Counted from the first letter of the stretch, positions 1 through 7,871 are shown. The stretch is DNA of 55,293 nucleotides from Flavobacteriaceae bacterium (GCA_947488595.1 CANKZI010000018.1:1-55293), one strand, 5' to 3'. The notes: generated by a model from the letters alone, not told the origin. Made by a program: numbers and translations.

Positions 1-107
1 GGCGTCAGTTGCGAACTGCGGAACTGCGTACTTTCTGCTAAAATAAGATTTTTCAGCGGAAAATCGACAACCGGCTTAAGCAAAATTCGCAATTGCGAGA
101 AACGGCT

Positions 108-117
108 GTTATATGCC
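108..117. repeat. Left boundary repeat of the ParDE cassette (inverted copy at 735-744)
   Basis: GTTATATGCC here is the exact reverse complement of GGCATATAAC at 735-744, so the toxin-antitoxin pair sits between inverted 10-bp repeats. The left copy also lies inside a local palindrome (GAAACGGC before, GCCGTTTC after). This is directly visible. That the two copies are boundaries of a mobile cassette is inference. The window starts 107 bases to the left, so whatever adjoins it is only partly seen; positions 1-107 hold no recognisable gene. Confidence 0.6.
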
Positions 118-124
118 GTTTCGT

Positions 125-421
125 TCATAGTTGATTAGGAATATCCATCATTTGATGCAATACTCTAACAATTTCTACTATTCCATCTTCTGCTTTTTTG
201 TAGATAATTAGATGCGATTTTACTCTGAATTGTCTGTAACCCGACTTAATTTCTCCAATATTTTTTCCACCTTCAAAATCTTCAACAATAAATTCTATTT
301 CTTGATAAATTAGTCGGTAATAATGATTAGCTTGATTTAGCGACCAATTTTCTAAAGTGTAAAGCCAAATTTTGTCAATATCTTCTAAAGCTTTCGCACT
401 TATACGATATTCATTTTTCAT
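125..421 (-). CDS. parE: ParE/RelE-family toxin of a type II toxin-antitoxin pair
   Basis: A 98-residue protein with the RelE/ParE fold signature: N-terminal YRISAKALEDIDKIWLYT, where helix residues contact the antitoxin, a central GYRQFRVKSHLIIYK strand pair and the terminal EIVRVLHQMMD. Members of this family inhibit DNA gyrase (ParE) or cleave mRNA on the ribosome (RelE). The SALEDIDxIWxYT/HxRMD-like layout is the ParE type, but the target cannot be decided from sequence alone. It is encoded downstream of its antitoxin and overlaps it by 4 nt, so the two are translationally coupled and co-transcribed on the minus strand. The antitoxin presumably represses the operon. The pair is flanked by inverted boundary repeats and may be recently acquired. 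Confidence 0.88.
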   Translation of the reverse strand: MKNEYRISAKALEDIDKIWLYTLENWSLNQANHYYRLIYQEIEFIVEDFEGGKNIGEIKSGYRQFRVKSHLIIYKKAEDGIVEIVRVLHQMMDIPNQL

Positions 422-660
422 AAATACTTTTTGTGAAGATTGGCTAAATGAGCTTCTGAATCAAAATTTGAAACCATTCCACTTTTCTCGCCGATTTCAA
501 TTTCTTCTCTAAATTTCTTTATTTTTTGCTCTTCTAATTCTAGCAATCTTAAAGCTGTGCGCACAACTTCACTTGCAGAACTAAAACGTCCAGAAGAGAT
601 TTCTTCACTAATGAAACTCTCAAAATAATCTCCTAATAAAATTGATGTGTTCTTTGCCAT
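418..660 (-). CDS. parD: ParD-like ribbon-helix-helix antitoxin
   Basis: An 80-residue protein. Its N-terminus, NTSILLGDYFESFISEEI, followed by SGRFSSASEVVRTALRLLE, is the classic ParD ribbon-helix-helix DNA-binding domain. An acidic/basic helical tail (about residues 45-80) would wrap the toxin. ParD proteins neutralise the cognate ParE by direct binding and autorepress the operon as dimers. It lies immediately upstream of the toxin gene with a 4-nt ATGA-type overlap. Length and order (antitoxin first) are usual for the family. Confidence 0.9.
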   Translation of the reverse strand: MAKNTSILLGDYFESFISEEISSGRFSSASEVVRTALRLLELEEQKIKKFREEIEIGEKSGMVSNFDSEAHLANLHKKYL

Positions 661-734
661 AACTTTTCATTTAAAACTCAAATATACCAACTTTTGGTAT
701 ACAAACATCTCTTTTTGCAGATTTTTTGAGAAAT

Positions 735-874
735 GGCATATAACGTTCCCACGCTTGCTGTCAGTGGCTTGAAATTCAAGACTGACCATTACAAACATAC
801 AAATAAGATTGGAGTTAACAGCGTTTTTTCGCAAGAAAAAACCAAGCCCAAGCCATTGCAGCAAACGTGTGTTA
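735..874. repeat. attC-like imperfect palindrome between two accessory genes
   Basis: The left arm starts TAACGTTCCCACGCTTGCTG (741-760) and continues TCAGTGGCTTG. The right arm (843-874), read in reverse complement, starts TAACACACGTTTGCTGCAATG and continues GCTTG. The arms pair over about 25 positions with mismatches and bulges, the ends are TAAC/GTTA, and an unpaired centre of about 70 bp lies between. Size and shape resemble an integron attC site, although the terminal boxes do not match the RYYYAAC/GTTRRRY consensus exactly. It separates the T9SS protein gene from parDE. The 10-bp copy at 735-744 is its outer edge. Confidence 0.5.
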
Positions 875-892
875 GCAGTAGATTTTTTATAA

Positions 893-1654
893 TTATTCTT
901 TAATAAATTTATTACTACGTCCATTTAGTTTATAAATATAAATTCCACTATTTAGATTAGTAACATCTATTTCAATTTTATTTTCTATTACTGTCATATT
1001 TTTTTCAAACACTTTTTTTCCATTTATGTCAAATATTTCAAGATTTGTTGTATTTCCATTTTCTAAATCAGTAGTGAAGGAAATTTTATTTGAAGTTGGG
1101 TTTGGAAAACTAAAGAATTGTGTTTTTGATAAAACGCCTTGTTGGTCAAGAGAAAGTGTACCTGTTAAACTGTAAATATCATAAAAATTAGGCTCTTCTT
1201 TATCTGTAGCAACAATTAGTTTATAACCCAAGTTAGAGTTTTTTACAGCATAAGCTTCCCATCTGTCTCCAAATTCAAATAAGTTTGTACCGTCTTCATT
1301 AAATAAAGTCATCTTATTTTGATATAAGCTATTTGAGCTTACAACAATGAATTCAATTTTTGCATCAGAATAAAAGAGTTTATCAGTAACTAAATAAATG
1401 TATTTTATATTAAAATCTGTTCCAGGATTTAAATTGACTGTTTTAAAAAGTATATGTGATGAATTATAAAAAAGCACTTGATTCAAATCTTGATCCATTG
1501 TGTAATAATTTATTCCACTATCTGTAAAAAAAGCATAGGTTTTTGGGAAATTATTATTTCCATTAGTAGTGTAGGAATGCTCAAAAGTAACTTGAGAAAA
1601 TGATGTAATTGAAAAGAAAACTCCTAAAAGAAGTGATAAAATAATTTTTTTCAT
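893..1654 (-). CDS. Secreted protein with type IX secretion C-terminal sorting domain
   Basis: I place the start at the ATG at 1654, because a typical signal peptide (MKKIILSLLLGVFFSITSFS) begins there; an in-frame ATG 126 bases upstream has no such support. The product is 253 residues. The C-terminal ~70 residues form a type A T9SS sorting domain: FFSFPNPTSNKISF, then LEIFDINGKKVFEK and LNSGIYIYKL. T9SS cargo crosses the outer membrane and the tail is cleaved. The middle (about residues 20-175) is not recognised and looks like a beta-rich repeat of 'display value' strands. The gene is followed by the attC-like palindrome and then parDE, on the same strand, so it may be one unit of a cassette series. 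Confidence 0.82.
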   Translation of the reverse strand: MKKIILSLLLGVFFSITSFSQVTFEHSYTTNGNNNFPKTYAFFTDSGINYYTMDQDLNQVLFYNSSHILFKTVNLNPGTDFNIKYIYLVTDKLFYSDAKIEFIVVSSNSLYQNKMTLFNEDGTNLFEFGDRWEAYAVKNSNLGYKLIVATDKEEPNFYDIYSLTGTLSLDQQGVLSKTQFFSFPNPTSNKISFTTDLENGNTTNLEIFDINGKKVFEKNMTVIENKIEIDVTNLNSGIYIYKLNGRSNKFIKE

Positions 1655-1850
1655 AATGTTGATTTTAATTGGAATTGTTGTTATTAATTTTTGATTTTCT
1701 GTAAATTTACTGCTAACTAGTTTATAAGCGAAACAAACCTCGCTGCTCCTCAAATATAAAAATAAATTCTTACAAATCATTAAACACCAACGCCATCCAT
1801 TGTATTTTTAAAAGCGATAATTATATAGCTATAACGAGGGCTCGGTTTGC

Positions 1851-1955
1851 CGCCGCTGCACCCTATTGTTCTACTGCAAGTCGCTAATGTTAGTGTGTAA
1901 GATCTTATTGTTTTGATGTAAGACCCTATTGTTGTTAAGTGAGACCCTATTGTTG
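1851..1955 (-). repeat. Degenerate 21-bp tandem repeat, minus-oriented arm
   Basis: Read on the minus strand, this arm is five consecutive 21-bp units. They start CAATAGGGTCTCACTTAACA, CAATAGGGTCTTACATCAAA, CAATAAGATCTTACACACTA, CATTAGCGACTTGCAGTAGA and CAATAGGGTGCAGCGGCGGC. The unit matches the one repeated on the plus strand in the neighbouring arm (1961-2171). The minus-strand reading frame through the arm gives a seven-residue repeat (TIGSHLT, TIGSYIK, TIRSYTL), which follows from 21 being a multiple of three. I do not see a credible gene start. Confidence 0.75.
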
Positions 1956-1960
1956 GCTTA

Positions 1961-2171
1961 GCAACGGTATTCGACACCAAAACAACGCCCTCTTACACTG
2001 CCGCAATGGGGGTTTACATCAAAGCAACGGCAGCTCGCACTGTCGCAATTGCAGTTCGCCTTAATGCAATAGCACCTTACATTGGCGCAATAGGCGTTTG
2101 CACACGAGCAACGGTATCTCACACTGCCGCACTGACTGTTTACCGGCGCGCATTGGCGTTTTCCATAAAAA
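1961..2171 (+). repeat. Degenerate 21-bp tandem repeat, plus-oriented arm
   Basis: About ten 21-bp units in strict phase, for example CAACGCCCTCTTACACTGCC, CAATGGGGGTTTACATCAAA, CAACGGCAGCTCGCACTGTC, CAATAGCACCTTACATTGGC and CAACGGTATCTCACACTGCC. The conserved core is CAAYNG...TYNCAC. One plus frame is open through the whole arm with a heptad-like repeat (ATAARTV, AIAVRLN, AIAPYIG, AIGVCTR). It has a stop just upstream and no ATG until 2009, so I do not call it coding. The segment 2172-2364 after it holds nothing I recognise. Confidence 0.78.
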
Positions 2172-2364
2172 GATAAAGATTTACGCTATATAAAAAAAGA
2201 ATACACCGCGCACGAAAGTGCTTGAATCTGCAAAAACACCTATTGGCATTCAAAAACAACAAAGGGGACTTTATCAAACAATTGCAAACAAGTAGCAATT
2301 GGCAATTTAAATAATATTAACAAAGTACAATTATTAAAAAAAAAGGAAACAGAAAAAAGTAGCA

Positions 2365-3693
2365 TTAAACTTCGACATTCAAAAACGCCAATCGCACACT
2401 GCCATCATCATCAATTTTGGTCAGATTGATTGCGTGCAACGTATTGACCAATTCAGGATTCCAAGGTGTTTTTACTTTGACATAATTTTCGGTAAAACCA
2501 TGAATGTAGCCTTCTTTGTTTTCGCTTTCAAACAGCACCGTGCGATGGGTTCCGAGTTGACTTTCATAAAAAGCACGGCGTTTTTTTACTGATAACCCAC
2601 GTAACATTTTGCTTCTTTTGGCACGCACATTAGCAGGAACCACGCCCGACATCAATGCCGCCTCGGTATTATCCCGTTCAGAATAAGTAAAAACATGCAA
2701 ATACGAAATGTCCAAATCATTCAGAAAATGATAGGTTTCTAGAAAACGCTCGTCCGTCTCACCCGGAAATCCAACAATCACATCGACACCAATACAGGCG
2801 TTGGGCATGACTTCTCGAATTTTGTTCACCCTTTCGGTATAAACCTCTCGCAAATAGCGGCGTTTCATCAATTTCAGTATGGCGTTGCTTCCCGATTGTA
2901 ACGGGATATGAAAATGAGGCACAAACGTGCGACTTTTTGAGACAAATGCAATGGTTTCATTTTTGAGCAAATTGGGCTCAATCGAAGAAATACGCAAACG
3001 CTCAATACCTTCCACTTGGTCCAAAGCCTTAACCAAATCTAAAAAAGTATGTTCGTGTTTTTTGTTGCCAAATTCGCCTTTGCCATAATCGCCAATATTA
3101 ACACCTGTCAAGACAATTTCTTTGATGTTTTGCTGCGAAATTTCCTTTGCATTTTGGAGTACATTTTCTAACGCATCGCTGCGTGAAATGCCTCGCGCTA
3201 GCGGAATCGTACAATAGGTACATTTGTAATCGCAACCGTCTTGTACTTTCAAAAAAGCGCGCGTTCGGTCGCCAATAGAGTAACTTCCTACATAAAAATC
3301 GGCCTCCGAAATCTCGCACGAATGCACTTCGCCCCTATCATTTTTTGCCAAATCATTAATGTAATCGGTAATTTTGAACTTTTCGGTTGCGCCCAAAACC
3401 AAATCAACACCGTCAATGGCAGCCAATGCTTCGGGTTTCAACTGCGCATAACAACCCACGGCGGCAACAAATGCCTTGTCGTTCAGTTTCAGTGCTTTTT
3501 TAACGACTTGTTTGAATTGCTTGTCGGCATTTTCGGTCACCGAACACGTGTTAATGACATAAATATCGGCCACTTCTTCAAAATCAACACGGTCAAAACC
3601 TTCATTGGTAAAATTCCTTGCAATAGTCGATGTTTCCGAAAAATTCAGTTTGCATCCAAGCGTATAAAAAGCGACTTTTTTCTTATCCAGCAT
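2365..3693 (-). CDS. mtaB: tRNA (N6-threonylcarbamoyladenosine(37)-C2)-methylthiotransferase MtaB
   Basis: A 442-residue radical-SAM methylthiotransferase. The N-terminal MTTase domain carries the auxiliary 4Fe-4S cysteines in TLGCKLN, INTCSVTENAD and VGCYAQ. The radical-SAM cluster is CDYKCTYCTIPLARG (about residue 153). GFPGETDERF lies in the barrel and a C-terminal TRAM-like domain follows (from about 370). LGCKLN and the length fit MtaB (ms2t6A at A37 of ANN-decoding tRNAs) rather than MiaB or RimO. The start ATG is followed by DKKKVAFYTLGCKLN, normal for the family. It stands alone on the minus strand downstream of the GlmU-like gene cluster. Confidence 0.94.
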   Translation of the reverse strand: MLDKKKVAFYTLGCKLNFSETSTIARNFTNEGFDRVDFEEVADIYVINTCSVTENADKQFKQVVKKALKLNDKAFVAAVGCYAQLKPEALAAIDGVDLVLGATEKFKITDYINDLAKNDRGEVHSCEISEADFYVGSYSIGDRTRAFLKVQDGCDYKCTYCTIPLARGISRSDALENVLQNAKEISQQNIKEIVLTGVNIGDYGKGEFGNKKHEHTFLDLVKALDQVEGIERLRISSIEPNLLKNETIAFVSKSRTFVPHFHIPLQSGSNAILKLMKRRYLREVYTERVNKIREVMPNACIGVDVIVGFPGETDERFLETYHFLNDLDISYLHVFTYSERDNTEAALMSGVVPANVRAKRSKMLRGLSVKKRRAFYESQLGTHRTVLFESENKEGYIHGFTENYVKVKTPWNPELVNTLHAINLTKIDDDGSVRLAFLNVEV

Positions 3694-3854
3694 AGTTCTT
3701 TTCTTTGGGCGAATCCCTTTGGGTCGGGCTATCCGTTACAATCTTTTGGTTTTTAAAGAAAAAACCAAAAGGATTTTCACTCCCATCCCTTTCGCAAAAT
3801 CAGTGGGCAAAATTACGAACAATTTTCTGCAAATCAATATAGCTTCACAAGTTG

Positions 3855-4178
3855 TTACTCTTGAGGCATCCCAATATCTTGAATCTCATCCGAAGCGATA
3901 ACAAACTCTTTTTGCCATTTCTTCTTTAACAAATAATAAAATAAAAAAGCCGCTCCTATTCCAAAAGGTACAGCTATTAATCCTATTCCTTGCTCTTCCC
4001 AATTGATTTCGATGTCGAATAAAAGGGCGATAATGCCTATTGTCAATCCGCCAATGGCGCTACCAACGTAGTACACCACAACAGCAAGTACGGTAAAAAG
4101 CCATTTGTTGTGTTTGAACTCCACAGCCAAATCGTAAAAATATTTTCCAATAAAATAAATAAATAGTATTCCAAACAT
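3855..4178 (-). CDS. Small predicted membrane protein, unknown function
   Basis: From the ATG at 4178 the product is 107 residues, with hydrophobic segments at about 2-12, 25-55 and 70-88 (FTVLAVVVYYVGSAIGGLTIGIIA in pieces; GIGLIAVPFGIGAAFLFYYLL), suggesting three membrane spans. An in-frame ATG at 4214 would add 12 polar residues and overlap the preceding GlmU-like gene by 32 nt. I prefer 4178, which lies 4 nt beyond that gene's stop with AAAGTG just before it. It is co-directional with the GlmU-like gene and probably in the same transcript. No family recognised. Confidence 0.7.
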   Translation of the reverse strand: MFGILFIYFIGKYFYDLAVEFKHNKWLFTVLAVVVYYVGSAIGGLTIGIIALLFDIEINWEEQGIGLIAVPFGIGAAFLFYYLLKKKWQKEFVIASDEIQDIGMPQE

Positions 4179-4182
4179 CACT

Positions 4183-5358
4183 TTAGTCTTTTCTGTATTG
4201 CTTGGTCGCTTCAAAAACGTGCGTTAAAATTTTTTCGTCTTGTGCCGAAAACTCTACTTGACGTCTTGCCATTACGATTCTAGCAGTTTCAAAAGCTTTT
4301 TTAGTGATATAAGTCGTAAATCCGCTTGCGCCACCCCAAGAAAAACTAGGCACAAAATTCCTCGGAAAACCGCTCCCAAAAATATTGGTCGAAACGCCAA
4401 CCACAGTACCTGTATTGAACATCGTATTGATGCCAGATTTGCTATGATCGCCCATCATGAGACCACAAAATTGCAATCCTGTTTTGTCAAAACTTTCAGT
4501 TTCATAACTCCATAATTTTACCTCTTCGTAGTTGTTTTTTAGGTTCGAATTATTGGTATCGGCACCCAAATTGCACCATTCGCCCAAAACCGAATTCCCT
4601 AAAAATCCATCATGCCCTTTGTTAGAATAGCCAAAAAGCACCGAGTTGCTGACTTCGCCACCGATTACCGAATGTGGACCAACCGTTGTTGCACCATATA
4701 CTTTTGAAGCTAATTTTACTCTTCCGGATTCACATAAGGCAAAAGGACCACGAATTACAGAACCCTCCATTATTTCGGCATTCTTGCCTATATAAATTGG
4801 CCCAGTTGAGGCGTTCAAAGTGACAAACTCGAGTTTTGCACCTTGCTCAATAAAAACATTTTCTGGAGCAATTACGTTCACGCTTTTCGGAATCGGTTGC
4901 GACGTTCGGTCTTCGGTAAGCAATTCAAAGTCTTCACGTAAAGCCGCGTCATTTTTGGCAAAAATATCCCATGTATGTTCGACTGTCAAACATTCTTCTT
5001 CAAATTCTATAATTTCATAAGTATCAAAGTCAACTTCTTCTTGCGTTTCTTGCGTAAAAAATGCAATCACTTCATTGCCTTTAAAAATCGCCTGATTGAT
5101 TTCGAGATTTTTAACCATTTCAGATAAAATATCATTGGGCAAAAACGAAGCGTTGATCATTATATTTTCTTCCATTTCGACCATCGGAAATTTTTCTGAC
5201 AAGTACTCCTCGGTCAAAGTGGTTGTGGTTGAACCCAAATATTTTTCCCATTTTTCGCGAATGGTCAGTATTCCGATGCGAATATCGGCAACAGGTCGTG
5301 TAAAAGTAAATGGCAATAGGGCATTGCGCACTGTTCCGTCAAAAAGGATATAATTCAT
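4183..5358 (-). CDS. GlmU-family putative sugar nucleotidyltransferase with left-handed beta-helix
   Basis: A 391-residue protein. Its N-terminus (MNYILFDGTVRNALLPFTFTR) takes the place of the LxAGxGTRM loop of ordinary pyrophosphorylases. RPVADIRIGILTIREKWEKYL follows. From about residue 180 there are hexapeptide repeats of a left-handed beta-helix: VIAPENVFIEQGAKL, GPIYIGKNAEIMEGSVIRGP, VGPHSVIGGEVSNSV. Bacteroidetes proteins of this type are annotated as 'GlmU family', but the canonical catalytic loop is absent, so sugar-1-phosphate uridylyl or acetyl transfer is unproven. It is 32-44 nt shorter-spaced to the next gene than a normal intergenic gap, implying an operon with the membrane protein. 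Confidence 0.8.
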   Translation of the reverse strand: MNYILFDGTVRNALLPFTFTRPVADIRIGILTIREKWEKYLGSTTTTLTEEYLSEKFPMVEMEENIMINASFLPNDILSEMVKNLEINQAIFKGNEVIAFFTQETQEEVDFDTYEIIEFEEECLTVEHTWDIFAKNDAALREDFELLTEDRTSQPIPKSVNVIAPENVFIEQGAKLEFVTLNASTGPIYIGKNAEIMEGSVIRGPFALCESGRVKLASKVYGATTVGPHSVIGGEVSNSVLFGYSNKGHDGFLGNSVLGEWCNLGADTNNSNLKNNYEEVKLWSYETESFDKTGLQFCGLMMGDHSKSGINTMFNTGTVVGVSTNIFGSGFPRNFVPSFSWGGASGFTTYITKKAFETARIVMARRQVEFSAQDEKILTHVFEATKQYRKD

Positions 5359-5484
5359 TTGTTATTTTTTTTTACAGGAACAAGTCGCGACTTGTTCGTG
5401 CAATGTGGATTTTTAAAAAATTTAAAAAAGCGACTTCTGCTATTAAATTGCATCCAAAGTTACAAAGTTTTTATTCAGATTAAA

Positions 5485-5515
5485 ACAAAAAAAAACCTTC
5501 CGGAAAAGGAAGGTT
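5485..5515 (-). terminator. Rho-independent terminator of rpmE2
   Basis: On the minus strand AACCTTCC-TTTTCC-GGAAGGTT is followed by a run of at least nine T. It lies 25 bases after the rpmE2 stop codon. The stretch from here to 5358 holds no gene. Confidence 0.85.
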
Positions 5516-5539
5516 GTATATTTAAAAATCACATTACAA

Positions 5540-5791
5540 TTATTTAACGTGTTTTGCATATTTGGTTTTAAATTTATCGATACGACCTGCTGTATCAATA
5601 AGTTTAGATTTACCAGTGTAAAAAGGATGAGAAGTTCTTGAAATCTCCATTTTTACAACAGGATATTCAACACCTTCGTGTGTTATTGTTTCTCTAGTAT
5701 CAGCGGTAGATTTAGTAATAAAAACTTCTTCATTTGACATGTCTTTGAAGGCAACTAATCTGTAATTCTCTGGGTGAATTCCTTTTTTCAT
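5540..5791 (-). CDS. rpmE2: 50S ribosomal protein L31 type B (zinc-free)
   Basis: An 83-residue protein with the L31 signature [20 protein letters not shown] and [20 protein letters not shown], the type B extended version. It has no cysteine at all, so it lacks the zinc-binding CxxC pairs of type A L31. It is part of the large ribosomal subunit, bridging to the small subunit head. The gene has its own strong-looking promoter (TTTG-N18-TAAATTTG, 5904-5933), a leader of about 105 nt and a terminator 25 nt downstream, so it is monocistronic. Confidence 0.96.
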   Translation of the reverse strand: MKKGIHPENYRLVAFKDMSNEEVFITKSTADTRETITHEGVEYPVVKMEISRTSHPFYTGKSKLIDTAGRIDKFKTKYAKHVK

Positions 5792-5903
5792 GGTAATTGT
5801 ATTTTTCTGTTCTAATTAAAAACGGTTTTGATGCTTTTTCTGTAATCGAAAAAGGTATAAACAGTTTATAACTTTTTGTTTTTACTTTATTATTTTGAGT
5901 TTG

Positions 5904-5933
5904 CAAATTTACATTTATTTTTTAATAAACAAA
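5904..5933 (-). promoter_or_regulatory. Bacteroidetes-type promoter of rpmE2
   Basis: On the minus strand TTTG (5930-5933), an 18-bp spacer and TAAATTTG (5904-5911) give a full match to the Bacteroidetes -33/-7 consensus. Transcription would start near 5897, leaving a ~105-nt leader before the ATG at 5791. The leader contains CTTTTTC-gattaca-GAAAAAG and another small hairpin, compatible with leader-mediated autoregulation (inference). Confidence 0.75.
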
Positions 5934-5998
5934 TCTTTAATTGCATTTTTTTTGACAATATAGCAATCAATTTTTAGCAACGTTACATTGGGAATTAC

Positions 5999-6006
5999 TA
6001 TATTTG
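5999..6006 (+). promoter_or_regulatory. Putative -7 box for the DUF4199/glycosyltransferase operon
   Basis: TATATTTG matches TAnnTTTG exactly. I see no clean TTTG at the right distance upstream (nearest is TTTTAG at about 5973), so this is a weaker call than the rpmE2 promoter on the opposite strand. Confidence 0.45.
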
Positions 6007-6029
6007 TATTTGAATTTTAAAAAGCTTCG

Positions 6030-6557
6030 ATGACAAACATCATTAAGAAAAATGGTTTTATAAACGGAATTATTCTGGGAGTAATTTTAATGGCCATGTC
6101 GGGATACATCTATTTTGGCGATCTAAAATTAATGAACAGTGTTTGGTTTGGGGCTATAAAAATTGTTGTTACTGTTATTTTTGGTATTATCAGTATTCTT
6201 TATGCCAAAAAAAAATCCGATGGTTTAATTACTTTTCGCGAAGCCTTTTCGGCTTATTTTTTAACTATTTTTATAGGAAGTTGTATCGGATGCCTTTTTA
6301 TGATTGTTCTTTTTTCGTTGGTTTTTAGTCCCGAGAAAATCGAAATTATCAAAAATATACAAGCTGATTTCAATGTTTACATCATGAAACTGAATTATGC
6401 TTCAAAAGAAGATATTGATAAAGCCATCGCAATATCAAAAACGTTTGATCCATCAAGCGTTGCTGTAATTATAAAATCGGCAATGGCCTTTTTATTGCGT
6501 GATTGCCTTATCGGATTTTTAGTTGCATTGATTTTTAGAAATAAGAGAACCGTTTAA
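6030..6557 (+). CDS. DUF4199 family membrane protein
   Basis: A 175-residue integral membrane protein with four hydrophobic segments (about residues 11-30, 38-60, 78-104 and 152-172). FREAFSAYF between spans 2 and 3 is characteristic of DUF4199 proteins of Bacteroidetes. Function is unknown. It is followed, with 2 nt between the stop and the next ATG, by a polyprenol-type glycosyltransferase. This pairing is common in flavobacteria and suggests a role with lipid-linked sugar transfer (inference). A TATATTTG -7 box lies at 5999-6006, 24 bases before the start. Confidence 0.85.
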   Translation: MTNIIKKNGFINGIILGVILMAMSGYIYFGDLKLMNSVWFGAIKIVVTVIFGIISILYAKKKSDGLITFREAFSAYFLTIFIGSCIGCLFMIVLFSLVFSPEKIEIIKNIQADFNVYIMKLNYASKEDIDKAIAISKTFDPSSVAVIIKSAMAFLLRDCLIGFLVALIFRNKRTV

Positions 6558-6559
6558 GT

Positions 6560-7504
6560 ATGAATTTATCTATAGTAATACCGCTTCTCAACGAAGAAGA
6601 ATCGCTACAAGAACTCCATAATTGGATTGTTTTGGTAATGAAATCTAATAATTTTAGTTATGAAATTATCTTCATAGACGACGGAAGTACCGACCAATCG
6701 TGGGCAATCATCGAAAATTTGGCACTTGAAAATCCTAATGTGAAAGGCATACATTTTTTGACAAACTTTGGAAAATCTCAGGCTTTGCATGCTGGTTTTG
6801 CAAAAGCCAACGGCGATGTCGTGATTACAATGGATGCTGATTTGCAGGACAGTCCAGACGAAATTCCTGGTTTGTACCAAATGATTACGAATCAACAATT
6901 TGATTTGGTTTCAGGCTGGAAGAAGAAACGATACGACGCGGTGGTTACCAAAAATTGGCCTTCTAAATTGTTCAATTGGGCAGCGCGAAGAACTTCGGGT
7001 GTGTCATTGAATGATTTCAATTGTGGACTAAAAGCTTATAAAAATATAGTGGTGAAAAATATCGAGGTTTCGGGCGAAATGCACCGTTATATTCCAGTAC
7101 TAGCAAAAAATGCAGGTTTTATAAAGATCGGCGAGAAAGTCGTAAAACACCAAGCCCGAAAGTATGGCGAAACCAAATTTGGTATGAACCGCTTTATTAA
7201 TGGCTTTTTGGACTTGATTACGATTTGGTTTTTATCTCGATTTGGTAAGCGTCCGATGCATTTGTTTGGCGCATTGGGTTCAATCATGTTTCTTATTGGG
7301 TTGGTACTCTCTTTTTCTCTAGGTTTTGACAAGTTGTTTATTAATACATCTGGAAGACTTATTACCGAAAAACCGATATTTTATATCGCACTTGCAACCA
7401 TGATTATAGGAACCCAATTATTTTTAGCCGGATTTTTGGGCGAAATTATTTTGAGAACTAAAAATAACGAAACGCGATACAAAATAGACAAAGAGATTGT
7501 GTAA
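6560..7504 (+). CDS. Family 2 glycosyltransferase with two C-terminal membrane spans
   Basis: A 314-residue protein with a GT-A fold: SIVIPLLNEEESL at the start, IIFIDDGSTDQSW (DDGSTD) near residue 40, MDADLQDSPDEI (DxD plus LQD) near 95, and KAYKNIVVKNIEVSGEMHRYIPVLA. Two hydrophobic segments follow at about 232-256 and 274-298. This is the DPM1/GtrB/ArnC-like architecture, in which a nucleotide sugar is transferred to a polyprenyl phosphate at the inner membrane. Donor and acceptor cannot be read from sequence. It is in an operon with the DUF4199 membrane protein. Confidence 0.88.
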   Translation: MNLSIVIPLLNEEESLQELHNWIVLVMKSNNFSYEIIFIDDGSTDQSWAIIENLALENPNVKGIHFLTNFGKSQALHAGFAKANGDVVITMDADLQDSPDEIPGLYQMITNQQFDLVSGWKKKRYDAVVTKNWPSKLFNWAARRTSGVSLNDFNCGLKAYKNIVVKNIEVSGEMHRYIPVLAKNAGFIKIGEKVVKHQARKYGETKFGMNRFINGFLDLITIWFLSRFGKRPMHLFGALGSIMFLIGLVLSFSLGFDKLFINTSGRLITEKPIFYIALATMIIGTQLFLAGFLGEIILRTKNNETRYKIDKEIV

Positions 7505-7560
7505 TTTTATGGAATTACAAACAAATATTTATACGCCACATGGAATTAGAAATTATATAA

Positions 7561-7827
7561 AAGAAGGTATTTGAAATCAGAGGTTGCAAAGTAATGCTCG
7601 ATTTTGATTTAGCAATACTTTATAATGTTGATACAAAAGCATTTAAGCAATCTGTTAGACGAAATAGTAACAGATTTCCAAAAGATTTTATGTTTGAGCT
7701 TACAGAAATGGAGTTCAATAGTTTGAGGTCACAAATTGTGACCTCAAAAAGAGGAGGCACAAGATACATGCCATTCGCATTTACTGAACAAGGAATCGCA
7801 TTGCTTTCCAGCATATTTTATGTTTGA
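7561..7827 (+). pseudogene. Decayed ORF6N/KilA-N type DNA-binding protein fragment
   Basis: Codons from 7561 read KKVFEIRGCKVMLDFDLAILY and continue through RFPKDFMFELTEMEFNSLRSQIV, RYMPFAFTEQGIALLSS. This is the conserved core of ORF6N proteins (phage-type antirepressor or DNA-binding domain). A stop codon immediately precedes it (7558-7560), and the expected N-terminus appears in another frame from an ATG at 7509. The frame ends at LLSSIFYV without the usual C-terminal half. The tract TTTTATGTTTG-CTTACAGAA occurs at both 7687-7708 and 7816-7837, so the end of the gene was probably replaced by a misplaced copy of its own middle. Non-functional relic of a mobile or phage-type gene. Confidence 0.75.
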
Positions 7828-7871
7828 TCTTACAGAATTGGTTATAAAAAATAAACATGAATTGAGCCTAT

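Noticed and set aside
667..924. 85-residue open frame on the minus strand
   Set aside because: It covers the attC-like palindrome and has no family resemblance; it is best explained as chance within the repeat.
1780..1980. 66-residue open frame with a heptad repeat (TIGSHLT, TIGSYIK) on the minus strand
   Set aside because: The heptads are the product of a 21-bp DNA repeat. The arm on the other strand has the same property without a start codon, so I do not call a gene.
1861..2171. CRISPR array
   Set aside because: The repeat units are contiguous without unique spacers, 21 bp long and strongly diverged, and no cas gene is present in the window.
3241..3756. 171-residue open frame on the plus strand
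   Set aside because: It runs antisense through mtaB, which has complete motifs and normal length.
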